Numbered from the stretch's first letter, positions 9,608 to 18,391 are shown. The stretch: 64,000 nt of DNA from Thioflexithrix psekupsensis (GCF_002149925.1 NZ_MSLT01000012.1:744001-808000); one strand, 5' to 3'. The notes: a model not told the origin generated them from the sequence alone. Translations and numbers: made by a program.

Positions 9608-9756
9608 TAAAAAACCATCCCTTCCCAACGCAGTTCGCTCATAAATTGCTCCGTTGGGTTATATTCTGCTTGGACAAGCTGCAAATAAAGCACAATAACA
9701 ATAAAACCGAGTACACCCCCCAAAATAACAACTCTTACCGCGTTGATAGGATTCAT
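9607..9756 (-). CDS. Small membrane ORF, likely N-terminal part of the next gene
   Basis: This is a 49-residue frame with one membrane helix (VVILGGVLGFIVIVLYLQL) followed by YNPTEQFMSELRWEGMVF. Its TAA overlaps the ATG of the 9182-9607 frame as TAATG. The two frames read as one continuous membrane protein if one T is added to the T6 run at the junction. Confidence 0.5.
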   Translation of the reverse strand: MNPINAVRVVILGGVLGFIVIVLYLQLVQAEYNPTEQFMSELRWEGMVF

Positions 9757-9774
9757 TTAGTATCACCAGCCAGC

Positions 9775-10602
9775 CTAATCTCCTCTCAACTCCTTCAACA
9801 CCTGCACCAGTAACAAACCATCTCCCGGATGCAAGTCATGTTGTCCCCAAGTCGGAATAAGGCGCGCTCGCCCTTGTAATGCAAATACTCGGTTCAAATC
9901 TTGACTCAATGCAGGCACAACCCCATCTCCATGCAAACCGGGATCACTACCTCGCAAAATAGCAATATATTCAACATCTTGTGGATGGGGTTGCCGATTA
10001 AGCCAGAACAAAAAAGACCCCGGCATTTCTGGCAATAAATCCGCATACAAACCCACAGAGCGATTTAATGTCCCCAAACCTAAAAATGGTGTAATCCAAC
10101 CAAACGGACTGTGAACTATCGATAATCCCGTATCCGCCCATGCCGTGCCTAAATGAGGAGACGCTATGGTAATCAACGCCTTAACAGGCCATTGTGGCTG
10201 AGAAACCAAAACAAATCGCGCCACCACGCCCCCCGCAGAATGTCCGATTAAGATCAATTCATTCTCAGGATGACGTTGTTGTATAAGCTGCAAATAAGCC
10301 TGCACGTGCTGGGCTTGTATCATAATCGGAGCTTCAGAGGGAAGCACAATGGTATAATGGTAATCTCCCGCGGCTTGTGGTATCACGGGCGCAAGCGCAG
10401 GAAAAGGACTCATTTCCCCGCCCATCGGCCACCCGGCATGATGCAACGTCGCACTAATCCCATTAATATACCAACTATAACCCCCACCCAAATAACCATG
10501 AATTAATACTACTGTTTGCCCTGCCATTACAGTCGCACTGGTCAGGAGATTAAAGAAAAACAACAGCGGTAATAAAGATAATAATAATGAATAACGACGC
10601 AT
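9775..10602 (-). CDS. Exported alpha/beta-hydrolase (lipase/esterase-like)
   Basis: This secreted or periplasmic hydrolase starts with a signal peptide (MRRYSLLLSLLPLLFFFNLL). The oxyanion region is VVLIHGYLGG and the nucleophile elbow is GHSAGG. An Asp (GDGVVPALS region) and a His (WGQHDLHPGDG) near the C-terminus could complete a Ser-Asp-His triad. The overall arrangement resembles PGAP1-like or triacylglycerol lipases. I place the start at ATG 10602, 4 bases after the stop of the DHH gene, because the longer frame has no signal-peptide logic. It is probably co-transcribed with the DHH gene. The substrate is unknown. Confidence 0.8.
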   Translation of the reverse strand: MRRYSLLLSLLPLLFFFNLLTSATVMAGQTVVLIHGYLGGGYSWYINGISATLHHAGWPMGGEMSPFPALAPVIPQAAGDYHYTIVLPSEAPIMIQAQHVQAYLQLIQQRHPENELILIGHSAGGVVARFVLVSQPQWPVKALITIASPHLGTAWADTGLSIVHSPFGWITPFLGLGTLNRSVGLYADLLPEMPGSFLFWLNRQPHPQDVEYIAILRGSDPGLHGDGVVPALSQDLNRVFALQGRARLIPTWGQHDLHPGDGLLLVQVLKELRGD

Positions 10603-10606
10603 GGCA

Positions 10607-11539
10607 TTACCCCATTTTGGTGATTTTTTCAATCAGTTCTTTACGTGTCACTTCGGCGCGATCATTAGGAACTTGGCAAGTGCCTGCATTCGCATGACCG
10701 CCCCCCCCATAACTCAACATTAATTCTCCAATATTTAGCGTAGAACTGCGATCCACAATCGATTTGCCCACAGCAAATACGGTGTTTTGTTTCTGCAAAC
10801 CCCACAGCACGTGCATTGACACGCTGCATTCAGGATACATCGCATAAACAATAAATCGATTCGCCGCATAAATCTCGCTTTCATTACGCAAATCAATTTC
10901 TACCAATTTATGATGCACTTGAGCGCATTTCTCAATTTGCATCATCGCCTCACGTTGATGCGCAAAATAAAGATCAACCCGCTCTTTAACATCAGGTAAT
11001 TGCAGAATTTCATTGATCGTATGATTCTTACAATAATCAATAAGCATCATCATCAATTCATAATTAGACACTCGAAATTCTTTAAATCGCCCTAAACCAC
11101 TGCGCGGATCCATCAGGTAATTTAATAACACCCAATCTTTAGGAAATAAAATTTCCTCACGGGAAAATTGTGCCGAATCCGCTTTGTCCACCGCTTCCAA
11201 CATCTCTTGGCTGATCTGTGGAAAACGCGCCGCCCCCCCAAAATAGTTATAAACCACGCGAGCCGCTGAAGGCGCACTGGGATCGATGATGTAATTTTCT
11301 GGACGATCTGTATTGCGTAAAGTCTCGCTCCAATGGTGATCGAAAACCAAATGCGCCCCCGCTACATAAGGCAAATTGGTGGTGATGTCGTTAGCGGTAA
11401 TGTCAATTTTACCATCTTGCATGTCTTTGGGATGGACGAATTTAATCTCATTAATTAAATCCAATTCTTTTAACAATACGGCGCAAATTAAACCATCAAA
11501 ATCGCTACGAGTCACTAAACGATATTGTCGTTCTGCCAT
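10607..11539 (-). CDS. DHH family phosphoesterase
   Basis: This 310-residue cytoplasmic protein belongs to the DHH/DHHA1 superfamily of metal-dependent phosphodiesterases (relatives include NrnA, RecJ and exopolyphosphatases). The N-terminal metal site is seen in TRSDFDGLICA and VFDHHWSE (the DHH triad), and the C-terminal substrate-binding motif in SYGGGGHANAGT. Length and order of motifs fit small single-nucleotide or oligonucleotide phosphoesterases, but I cannot tell the substrate. A ribosome site (GGAG) lies about 8 bases before the ATG. The exported hydrolase follows 4 bases after its stop. Confidence 0.85.
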   Translation of the reverse strand: MAERQYRLVTRSDFDGLICAVLLKELDLINEIKFVHPKDMQDGKIDITANDITTNLPYVAGAHLVFDHHWSETLRNTDRPENYIIDPSAPSAARVVYNYFGGAARFPQISQEMLEAVDKADSAQFSREEILFPKDWVLLNYLMDPRSGLGRFKEFRVSNYELMMMLIDYCKNHTINEILQLPDVKERVDLYFAHQREAMMQIEKCAQVHHKLVEIDLRNESEIYAANRFIVYAMYPECSVSMHVLWGLQKQNTVFAVGKSIVDRSSTLNIGELMLSYGGGGHANAGTCQVPNDRAEVTRKELIEKITKMG

Positions 11540-11638
11540 TATAATACTCCATACAAAAAGTAAAGGTGTGAAGGTGTAGAGGTGTAAATATAGATTATTC
11601 GATTGCTCATGAATAAGTGGTTTTTCTTATAGAAAATA

Positions 11639-13228
11639 TTAGGGATTAATGCGTAATTGCTGTCCCAAGTGTAGGCGATTACTGGATAAACGATTCCAGC
11701 GTTTTAAATGAGCGACAGTCACTTGATAGCGACGGGCGATAGTGCCTAATGTATCACCTTTTCGCACCGTATAGACCGTTGACAATTCAGCACGCGGTGC
11801 TTTTGTGGGCTGACTGACGAGTGCTACAGATAGCTCCGGGACACGAATGCGGCTACCTACTTTTAATTGGCGCGTGTTTAGATGTCGATTCAATCGTTTT
11901 AAGGTGGTCACATCGGTGTGATAAGCCTGCGCAATGCGTGCCAATGTGTCGCCTTTTTTTACTCGATAAGCGATTGTTTTTTGTACGGGAGCGGTAGAAG
12001 ACGGGGAATTGCCGGGACTTGGGGTTGAGGCAACGGTTAATGTTTTACGGGGCGGTTTGTCGCCCTCCGGCAACAGTTGATCCGCATCGAGTAGCGCAAC
12101 TTGGCGACGAAATAAATCCGCTTTGCCAATCGGTAAAACCAAAGCATGATGACCCTCTCCTTGGGGCGGAGTTATTTTCCCACGATAACCCGGATTTAAG
12201 CGTTTTAAATCTTCCGCATGAAGCCCAATTAAATCCGCCGCCACATTTAAATCAATCGCCTGTTCTAAAGGTACAGATTCAAAATAAGGAGAATCTGCAA
12301 TGGGCATTAATTTAACCCCGTATTGTTTCGGATTTCTAATAATCTCAGAAATGGCTAAAAGACGCGGTACAAATTCACGGGTTTCTTTGGGTAAATCTAA
12401 AGACCAATAATCGGTGGGTTTGCCGGCGGCAATATTTTTTTCAATGGCTTTTTGCACATTGCCCTGTCCCCAATTGTAGGCAGCTAGGGCATTCAGCCAA
12501 TCTCCGTCAAATTGGCGATGTAGACGTTGCAGATAAGTCAATGCCGCATCGGTCGAAGCCACAATATCTTGTCTTCCATCGTACAATGAATCTTGTTTTA
12601 AGCCAAAAGATCGTCCTGTTTCGGGCATAAATTGCCATAAACCGGCGGCATTTCTGGGGGAGCGTGCCAATGGTTGAAAGCCACTTTCCACAGCGGGCAG
12701 TAAAGCAATTTCCAACGGCATTCCTCGTTCTTCGACTTGAGACACAATGTGGTATAACCAAGGCGCGGCATTTTCCGCCAGACGATTAAAATATTGAGGA
12801 TGTTTCAGATATTTAGCCGTGATCTCTTCAATAGACTCATGTTCATTTTCGATCAAACCATAGCCACTGCGAATGCGATGCCACAAACTGTTCCGATCTT
12901 CTCTGGTCAGAGGATAAGTGAGGCGTTGTTTGGGCAGGGCAGGTTTGGGTATTGCTGGGGAATCTGCAAGAGAAATGTCTTCTGTTTCTTCCTCTTCTTC
13001 CGCATGTAAAACAGGATCAGGAGGTCGCCACAGCGGAATATCCGCATCTTGAGAAGGCAACACCGGCGAGGCCTGCGGCACAGGAAGGCGAATAGGCGGC
13101 ATTGGCAAAGGTTCAGTGGCAGGCGGCACGCTCTGACATCCCGCCAACCACAACACACTTTGACTAAGACAAAGTAGTATTATGGGATGTTTATACAGCA
13201 GTTTTTTCCCCAAAACCAGCCTCCACAC
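11639..13228 (-). CDS. mltD: Membrane-bound lytic murein transglycosylase D (lipoprotein)
   Basis: MltD cleaves the MurNAc-GlcNAc bond of peptidoglycan with formation of a 1,6-anhydro end. A signal sequence with lipobox (LWLAGC) anchors it in the membrane. A proline-rich linker (about residues 35-95) is followed by the SLT domain, with the likely catalytic Glu in LLPAVESGFQP and the conserved GLWQFMPETGR and NALAAYNWGQGN. The C-terminus carries two clear LysM repeats (RVKKGDTLARIAQ and TVRKGDTLGTIAR) and a degenerate third just upstream. About 530 residues is normal for the family. Start is uncertain: a GTG at 13228 has AGG about 9 bases upstream, and a TTG lies at 13234. It is divergent from the HIT gene. 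Confidence 0.92.
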   Translation of the reverse strand: MWRLVLGKKLLYKHPIILLCLSQSVLWLAGCQSVPPATEPLPMPPIRLPVPQASPVLPSQDADIPLWRPPDPVLHAEEEEETEDISLADSPAIPKPALPKQRLTYPLTREDRNSLWHRIRSGYGLIENEHESIEEITAKYLKHPQYFNRLAENAAPWLYHIVSQVEERGMPLEIALLPAVESGFQPLARSPRNAAGLWQFMPETGRSFGLKQDSLYDGRQDIVASTDAALTYLQRLHRQFDGDWLNALAAYNWGQGNVQKAIEKNIAAGKPTDYWSLDLPKETREFVPRLLAISEIIRNPKQYGVKLMPIADSPYFESVPLEQAIDLNVAADLIGLHAEDLKRLNPGYRGKITPPQGEGHHALVLPIGKADLFRRQVALLDADQLLPEGDKPPRKTLTVASTPSPGNSPSSTAPVQKTIAYRVKKGDTLARIAQAYHTDVTTLKRLNRHLNTRQLKVGSRIRVPELSVALVSQPTKAPRAELSTVYTVRKGDTLGTIARRYQVTVAHLKRWNRLSSNRLHLGQQLRINP

Positions 13229-13352
13229 CGTCAAAACCTGAATTCAGGTATTAAAATTGCCTTGAGCCGATGAATGAAATCAATTAACCGTTGAATAGTG
13301 CCTCTTTCTTGGCACCACACAACGGATCGCTTTACTCAATGCGTGGGTTGTT

Positions 13353-13757
13353 ATGATGAAACATCAATATTGTCCGTTTTGCACTTTAGAAGCCTGCGAA
13401 ATTATTGCAGAAACTGAATTAACTGTCACTATTCGGGATAATTTCCCTGTCTCACCGGGACATACTTTAATTATTCCACGTCGTCATATTCATTCGTTAT
13501 TTCATTTAACTGAAATGGAACAAATGGCGATTCTACAAGCCCTCAGTGATGCGCGTTTTCGCTTATCTGAAATGTTTGCGCCTGATGGCTATAATATCGG
13601 CATTAACGACGGCGCAGCGGCTGGACAAACTGTCATGCACTTACATATTCATTTAATTCCACGTTATCGCGGGGATTGTGCTGATCCGCGTGGGGGAATT
13701 CGGCATTTATTCCCAGAAAAAGCGGTGTATTGGGAGGAAAAACCACTGAACTTATAA
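13353..13757 (+). CDS. HIT family protein
   Basis: This is a 134-residue histidine-triad nucleotide hydrolase or transferase. The signature HLHIHLIPR gives the HxHxH catalytic triad. An N-terminal CPFC and the mid-protein His residues suggest a structural zinc site as in HIT proteins of the Fhit/HinT-like group. IPRRHIHSLF and GYNIGINDGAAAGQT are typical conserved blocks. Two ATG codons occur in tandem at the start. The partner substrate is not evident from the context. Confidence 0.88.
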   Translation: MMKHQYCPFCTLEACEIIAETELTVTIRDNFPVSPGHTLIIPRRHIHSLFHLTEMEQMAILQALSDARFRLSEMFAPDGYNIGINDGAAAGQTVMHLHIHLIPRYRGDCADPRGGIRHLFPEKAVYWEEKPLNL

Positions 13758-13823
13758 AAGCAGTGTCTCTCAATAATTGCTGGTACAATATCCCCCGAAC
13801 GGTCGTCTTGTCAGAAACTCTTC

Positions 13824-14378
13824 ATGGTTTTGTCATCTCGTTGTTTGACAATAGTCGAGAATAAAACCGTTATTTTTTCTCTGCTACCCGGTGATAGGTC
13901 GATATTGAAAGCCCCCGCGCCTAGAAAAATACAAAAAATTGAGCCGCTCACCATTGGCTGGCGCGAATGGTTGGCTCTGCCCGAATTGGGAATTGTCGCG
14001 CTCAAGGCCAAAGTGGATACGGGAGCGCGCACTTCGGCATTACACGCTTATCAACTCGAAACTTTCCAACGTCAACAACAACATTGGGTGCGTTTTTATG
14101 TGCATTTGTCTAAACACCCCCCTTATCCGCATGTTTGTTGTGAAGCGCAAATTATTGATCAACGGGTAGTCAGTGATTCGGGAGGGCATCGGGAACAGCG
14201 GTATGTGATTTGTACGCCGGTACGTTTGGCCGGGCATGAATGGCCGATTGAAATTACGCTCACGAATCGGGATACCATGCGTTTTCCCATGTTGCTTGGG
14301 CGTACGGCTATGCCAGAGGGTTTGTTCATTAATCCCACCGCTTCCTATTTGCTGGCGCGCCCCGTTAAAAAAAGTTAG
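13824..14378 (+). CDS. Retropepsin-like ATP-dependent zinc protease family protein (RimK-associated)
   Basis: The core matches the PF05618 family (RimK-associated, aspartyl-protease-like fold), with KVDTGARTSALHA as the Asp-Thr-Gly active-site-like motif and MLLGRTAMPEGL near the end. The family is usually encoded next to rimK and ATP-grasp ligases, as here (rimK starts 60 bases downstream). The first 40 residues look non-conserved, so the true start may be further inside. Family enzymatic function is poorly established; a role in processing glutamate-modified targets is inference from the neighbourhood. Confidence 0.8.
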   Translation: MVLSSRCLTIVENKTVIFSLLPGDRSILKAPAPRKIQKIEPLTIGWREWLALPELGIVALKAKVDTGARTSALHAYQLETFQRQQQHWVRFYVHLSKHPPYPHVCCEAQIIDQRVVSDSGGHREQRYVICTPVRLAGHEWPIEITLTNRDTMRFPMLLGRTAMPEGLFINPTASYLLARPVKKS

Positions 14379-14438
14379 CGCGTTCTATTCTAAAATTCTA
14401 ATTTTCCCAATCTAAGCCAACTATTCCTGCATACTACG

Positions 14439-15359
14439 ATGAAATTAGTCATCCTTTCTCGCAACCGTAATTTATATTCTACTCGCCGCTTGGTTGAAGC
14501 GGCCGAACAATTAGGACATCAGGCGCAGGTGATTGATCATTTGCGCTGTTACATGAATATTGCCGCGCATAATCCGCAAATTCATTACAAAGGACAGGCA
14601 ATTGAACAGGTTGACGCTGTCATTCCGCGCATTGGTGCGTCCGTTACTTTTTATGGTACGGCGGTTGTGCGACAATTTGAAATGATGGGCGTGTTGACCG
14701 TCAATGAATCCGTCGCCATCAGTCGCGCACGGGATAAGTTGCGATCTTTGCAATTATTGGCGCGTAAAGGCATTGGGCTGCCGGTGACGGGATTTGCGCA
14801 TTCGCCTGATGATACGGATGATTTGATTAATTTGGCGGGCGGTGCGCCTTTGGTTCTTAAATTGTTGGAAGGCACGCAAGGCCGTGGTGTGGTGTTAGCA
14901 GAAACGCGCCAAGCGGCTGAGAGTGTGATTGATGCGTTTCGCGGCTTAAAAGTGCATTTTTTGGCGCAGGAATTTATTAAAGAAGCCCGAGGCGCGGATA
15001 TTCGTTGTTTTGTCATTGGGGATAAGGTGGTAGCTTCGATGTTGCGCCAAGCAAAGCCTGGTGAGTTTCGTTCTAATTTGCATCGCGGGGGTCGGGCGGA
15101 GTTGGTTAAAATTACGCCAGAGGAGCGTTCGATTGCGACGCGAGCGGCGAATATTATTGGTTTGGATGTTGCGGGTGTGGATATTCTCCGCGCCAATCAT
15201 GGCCCTGTGGTGATGGAGGTGAATTCGAGTCCGGGCTTAGAAGGGATTGAGCGCGCTACGGGTAAAGATATTGCGCGTATGATCATCGAGTTTACACAAA
15301 GAAAAATTGAGGAAACCCGCGACAGTCCCGCTCGTAATCGAACACGTGGCAAGGGTTAA
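14439..15359 (+). CDS. rimK: Ribosomal protein S6--L-glutamate ligase, ATP-grasp
   Basis: RimK adds glutamate residues to the C-terminus of ribosomal protein S6, using ATP. The N-terminus ([18 protein letters not shown]) and [20 protein letters not shown] are characteristic. The ATP-grasp core shows [15 protein letters not shown], the [14 protein letters not shown] strand and metal-binding [15 protein letters not shown]. At 306 residues it has the usual length. It follows the zinc-protease-like gene by 60 bases and probably shares its transcript. Confidence 0.93.
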   Translation: MKLVILSRNRNLYSTRRLVEAAEQLGHQAQVIDHLRCYMNIAAHNPQIHYKGQAIEQVDAVIPRIGASVTFYGTAVVRQFEMMGVLTVNESVAISRARDKLRSLQLLARKGIGLPVTGFAHSPDDTDDLINLAGGAPLVLKLLEGTQGRGVVLAETRQAAESVIDAFRGLKVHFLAQEFIKEARGADIRCFVIGDKVVASMLRQAKPGEFRSNLHRGGRAELVKITPEERSIATRAANIIGLDVAGVDILRANHGPVVMEVNSSPGLEGIERATGKDIARMIIEFTQRKIEETRDSPARNRTRGKG

Positions 15360-15411
15360 TGCGCCATCGCAGAATAAGAATAATATTCTCTGTTTTATTG
15401 AAGTAAAAATA

Positions 15412-16362
15412 ATGTCTAATTTTTTAGAAATTTTAGGATTTTCCTTTTCCATTACGGCACCGATTTTTGTTATTTTAGCGTTAGGCGTTTGGTTTACCTA
15501 TTTGGGTTGGATTAATGATAATTTTATCGAAGTGGGATCGAAATTAGTCTTTAATGTGGCCTTGCCTACCTTATTGTTTATTAGCATTAGTAAAACCCAT
15601 ATTTCTGAAGTCACCAATGGGACATTAATTGTCTATGCGGCGATAGGTACGGTGGTGGTTTACTTGCTATTGGAAGTGATTGCGCATTATTTTATTCATC
15701 CGCAGGAAGATCGGGGGGTGATTGTACAAGGATCGTTCCGTTCTAATATGGGCATTATTGGTTTGGCGTATTGTATTAATGCTTATGGTCATGCGGGATT
15801 GGTGGCGGCATCTTTATATATTGGTTTAGTGACGATTTTATTTAACATTCTGTCTGTTATTACTTTAAATCGTTCTCTCCATAAGAATAAAGGTATTGGC
15901 AATACTTTTATGGGGATTATTACGAATCCTTTAATTATTGGGATTGTGTTGGCGTTACCGATTGCGTGGACAGAAGTGCAATTGCCTGCGATAATTTTGG
16001 ATACGGGAGAATATTTTGCACAAATGACGTTGCCTTTGGCGTTGTTATGTACGGGGGGATCGTTAGATTTTAATGCGCTTAAATGTGATTTAAATAAGGC
16101 GTTATTTGCGTCGGCTTGTAAATTGATTATTGTGCCGTTTTTATTGACTTTTGGGGGTTATTTATTGGGATTTCGTGGGATTGATTTAGGCGTGTTATTT
16201 CTATTATCTTCTGCGCCCACTGCGGCTGCCAGTTATATCATGGTTAGAGCGATGGGCGGAAATGCGTCTTTGGCCGCGAATATTATTGTTTTAACGGTGA
16301 TTGGTTCGCTGTTTGCGACCAGTTTTGGTGTGACGTTGTTGCGTGGTTTGGGGTTGATGTAA
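15412..16362 (+). CDS. AEC family transporter (auxin efflux carrier-like permease)
   Basis: This is a roughly 316-residue inner-membrane permease with about ten hydrophobic segments. The two halves contain the charged or proline breaks typical of the AEC family (LVFNVALPTLLFISISK and FLLSSAPTAAASYIM). Members export or import small organic acids; the substrate cannot be read here. I choose ATG 15412, since the longer frame starting at 15307 overlaps rimK and its first 35 residues are not membrane-like. Confidence 0.85.
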   Translation: MSNFLEILGFSFSITAPIFVILALGVWFTYLGWINDNFIEVGSKLVFNVALPTLLFISISKTHISEVTNGTLIVYAAIGTVVVYLLLEVIAHYFIHPQEDRGVIVQGSFRSNMGIIGLAYCINAYGHAGLVAASLYIGLVTILFNILSVITLNRSLHKNKGIGNTFMGIITNPLIIGIVLALPIAWTEVQLPAIILDTGEYFAQMTLPLALLCTGGSLDFNALKCDLNKALFASACKLIIVPFLLTFGGYLLGFRGIDLGVLFLLSSAPTAAASYIMVRAMGGNASLAANIIVLTVIGSLFATSFGVTLLRGLGLM

Positions 16363-16431
16363 GGGGGATGTCAGCAGGGTTTTGGTGAATAAAATATGTT
16401 GTGCTTATCATGTTTGGATTTGTCAACAATT

Positions 16432-16621
16432 AGAAAATATAGGGTTCATAGAATTCTTATTTTGTCAGAATCAGAATTTACAGACACAAGAATTTTCAAA
16501 ATTGATTCTTGCAAGTCGTTTGTTTTCCATCAGTTTTTTATTCTTTAGTTCTGAAAATCCTGAAATTCTGTCAATTCTGATTCTGACAGAAAAGTTTTAT
16601 GAATGACTTAATTTTGGTATA
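16432..16621. repeat. MITE copy C
   Basis: The core is TTTGTCAGAATCAGAATTTA ... AATTCTGATTCTGACAG and the right terminus is TTAATTTTGGTATA. The left terminus is degenerate (AAAATATAGGGTTCATAG). It lies just after the AEC transporter gene and directly abuts copy D. Confidence 0.75.
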
Positions 16622-16754
16622 GAATTCTTATTTTGTCAGAATCAGAATTTACAGACGCAAGAATTTTCAAAATTTATTCTTGCAAGTCGTTTGTTTTCCA
16701 TCAGTTTTTTATTCTTTAGTTCTGAAAATCCTGAAATTCTGTCAATTCTGATTG
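16622..16754. repeat. MITE copy D, truncated at both ends
   Basis: This tandem copy is nearly identical to copy C. Its left end is merged with the right terminus of copy C, and its right end is cut within CTGATT at about 16753, where IS607 sequence begins. Confidence 0.75.
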
Positions 16755-16853
16755 GTAACGTCTTTTACCGCTAGATTGTACGGAAGACGGAAAAGTCGCC
16801 GTAAAACCGAAGAACTTATTAAGCAATTGGATAAAGAAGATGATCACTCTTAA
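16755..16853 (+). pseudogene. IS607 serine resolvase (tnpA), C-terminal fragment
   Basis: The 32 codons in frame (VTSFTARLYGRRKSRR...) match the conserved C-terminus of IS607-type serine recombinases, whose last helix carries F-x-ARLYG-x-R. The catalytic N-terminal domain is absent, so this is dead. The stop lies inside the tnpB start region. Confidence 0.75.
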
Positions 16854-17622
16854 AGCGTTTAAATATCGGATATATCCAACAAAACAACAACTTATACAGT
16901 TGAATAAGACCTTTGGTTGTGTGAGAGTGGTGTGGAATCACAATGTAGAAATCTTTAATAAATTTGATAAGAATAAGACAGAGCAAGAATCGCCTTTAAC
17001 TTCTACTTTATTGAGAAAGAAATATGAGTGGATGGGTGAAGTAAGTGCAGCAGCCTTACAACAGAAAGAAATAGATTTTAAATCTTTTAAAAAGAATTAC
17101 TTTTCAAAAACTAGAAAGAAAAAAATAGGTCGTCCTCAATTCAAAACTAAAGACGGCCTTCAAAGTTTTAGACTGCCCAATCAAAAGTTCAGTTTATCAG
17201 ACAACAAAATCCGTTTAGAAAAAATTGGGAAAGTTAAAATTGTTTTAGACAGAGAAATTCCGAACAACAGTAAATTCATGATTGAAGATTTGAACGTATC
17301 TGGAATGATTAAAAATCATAATCTAGCAAAATCCATCAGTGATGCTTCTTTCTCAGAGTTTTATAACATCCTTAGTTATAAAGCGAAGTGGTACAGTAAA
17401 GAAGTGGTTAAAATAGATCGGTGGTTTGCAAGTTCAAAGACGTGTTCATGTTGCGGTTGGAGAAATGAGCATTTAACGTTATCGGATAGAACCTTTACTT
17501 GCAAAGCGTGCGGATTTGAAATAGATAGGGATTCAAACGCAAGCAAAAACATTTTAAACAAAGCATTGAGAGTTATCAATGCTATACGAACGCCGAGCGG
17601 ATGTCAGACTTTAGCGGATTAA
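16840..17622 (+). CDS. TnpB-like RNA-guided nuclease homologue lacking the RuvC-I segment
   Basis: TnpB proteins are RNA-guided DNA endonucleases of IS200/IS605/IS607 elements with a RuvC active site formed by D...E...D and a zinc finger. This copy has 260 residues instead of roughly 370-420. The N-terminal part is normal (MITLKAFKYRIYPTKQQ; FKKNYFSKTRKKKIGRPQFK). After KIVLDREIPNNSK it jumps directly to FMIEDLNVSGM (RuvC-II Glu), so about 130 residues with the RuvC-I Asp (GID/DLG block) are gone, in frame. The zinc finger (CSCCGW ... CKACGF) and RuvC-III (DRDSNASKNI) remain. It is probably not an active nuclease, although DNA or RNA binding could persist. Confidence 0.8.
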   Translation: MITLKAFKYRIYPTKQQLIQLNKTFGCVRVVWNHNVEIFNKFDKNKTEQESPLTSTLLRKKYEWMGEVSAAALQQKEIDFKSFKKNYFSKTRKKKIGRPQFKTKDGLQSFRLPNQKFSLSDNKIRLEKIGKVKIVLDREIPNNSKFMIEDLNVSGMIKNHNLAKSISDASFSEFYNILSYKAKWYSKEVVKIDRWFASSKTCSCCGWRNEHLTLSDRTFTCKACGFEIDRDSNASKNILNKALRVINAIRTPSGCQTLAD

Positions 17623-17632
17623 TCCGCTAAAG
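17609..17632. repeat. Perfect 24-bp palindrome over the tnpB stop codon
   Basis: The half-site CTTTAGCGGATT is followed immediately by its exact reverse complement. The tnpB TAA lies in its centre. It may belong to the guide-RNA scaffold or right end of the element. Confidence 0.85.
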
Positions 17633-17659
17633 CTATCTGCGTTGAAGCGTTTAGAGGAG

Positions 17660-17680
17660 CATAGAAAATTCTTTTCTATG
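17660..17680. other. Hairpin, putative right end of the IS607-type element
   Basis: A 9-bp stem (CATAGAAAA / TTTTCTATG) with a TTC loop lies 38 bases after the tnpB stop. It could be the end of the element or the 3' end of its guide RNA. The rest of the gap to 17785 shows nothing recognisable. Confidence 0.45.
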
Positions 17681-17785
17681 TAAATCGTAACTATAAGCTG
17701 CTTTTACACAGCAATTCATTTAAGCTCCCATTAAAGCCAGTTTTGGAATCGGTTTTTAAGTTAAACCATGCCCTAAGCATCGTTA

Positions 17786-18391
17786 TCAACTTTCGGGGAA
17801 AATGGTACTTTTTTCTTGCTGATAGAACTGCAAAGCATGGTAAACCGCACGCACCACCGCACGCGGAGTAATGGTCGCGCCGGTAAATTGGTCAAAAATT
17901 CCGCCATCGCGTTTTACTTGCCAGCCGGTTGATGACGGATTTTCCAAAGATCGCCCGTTAAACGCGGTGATCCAATCCGAACGACGATGTTCAATGGCAT
18001 CCCCCAATCCAGGCGTTTCCTGATGCGACAAAACACGCACACCCAACACTGTTCCCTGCGCATCCAAGCCGATCAACAATTGAATACGCCCGTTATAGCC
18101 CTCTAACGCACTGGTCATCAAAGCCACACCACGCGCCTGACCTTGTTGCCACGCCCGATAAACCGTGATAGAGGCAGCATGTGACGTATTAGCGGGATAA
18201 TCGATCTTATCTGCTAACAATTCATTGTCGTAATAATCAGCAGGCATCACTTGATTAAGGGTGCGCAATAAGGTATTTCTTTCATTTTGAGCGGTTTGGG
18301 CGCGAGTTGCCTGATAAGTGCCGGCCACCAAAACAGCCCCCACCAAAGCTGCGATACTGATTACGCTGGTGGCTTTTGCAAATGATTTCAA
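17786..18391 (-). CDS. rnfG: Electron transport complex subunit RsxG/RnfG
   Basis: RnfG is the FMN-carrying periplasmic subunit of the Rnf/Rsx ion-translocating ferredoxin:NAD oxidoreductase. The protein has an N-terminal membrane helix (VISIAALVGAVLVAGTY), the conserved HQETPGLGD block and the flavinylation motif TGATITPRAVV, in which the second Thr would bind FMN covalently. At 201 residues it has normal length. The neighbouring subunits rnfABCDE are absent here: upstream is non-coding and downstream is the IS607 remnant, so the gene is isolated. Confidence 0.9.
   Translation of the reverse strand: MKSFAKATSVISIAALVGAVLVAGTYQATRAQTAQNERNTLLRTLNQVMPADYYDNELLADKIDYPANTSHAASITVYRAWQQGQARGVALMTSALEGYNGRIQLLIGLDAQGTVLGVRVLSHQETPGLGDAIEHRRSDWITAFNGRSLENPSSTGWQVKRDGGIFDQFTGATITPRAVVRAVYHALQFYQQEKSTIFPES

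Larger units (their letters stand above)
16755..17680 (+). mobile_element. IS607-type element remnant (3' tnpA fragment plus internally deleted tnpB)
   Basis: The element keeps the last 32 codons of a serine resolvase, the complete 3' part of tnpB, a perfect palindrome at the tnpB stop and a hairpin at 17660-17680 that may mark the right end. The left end and most of tnpA are missing. The left junction is a MITE. Overlap of tnpA and tnpB by 14 bases is typical of IS607. Confidence 0.75.
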
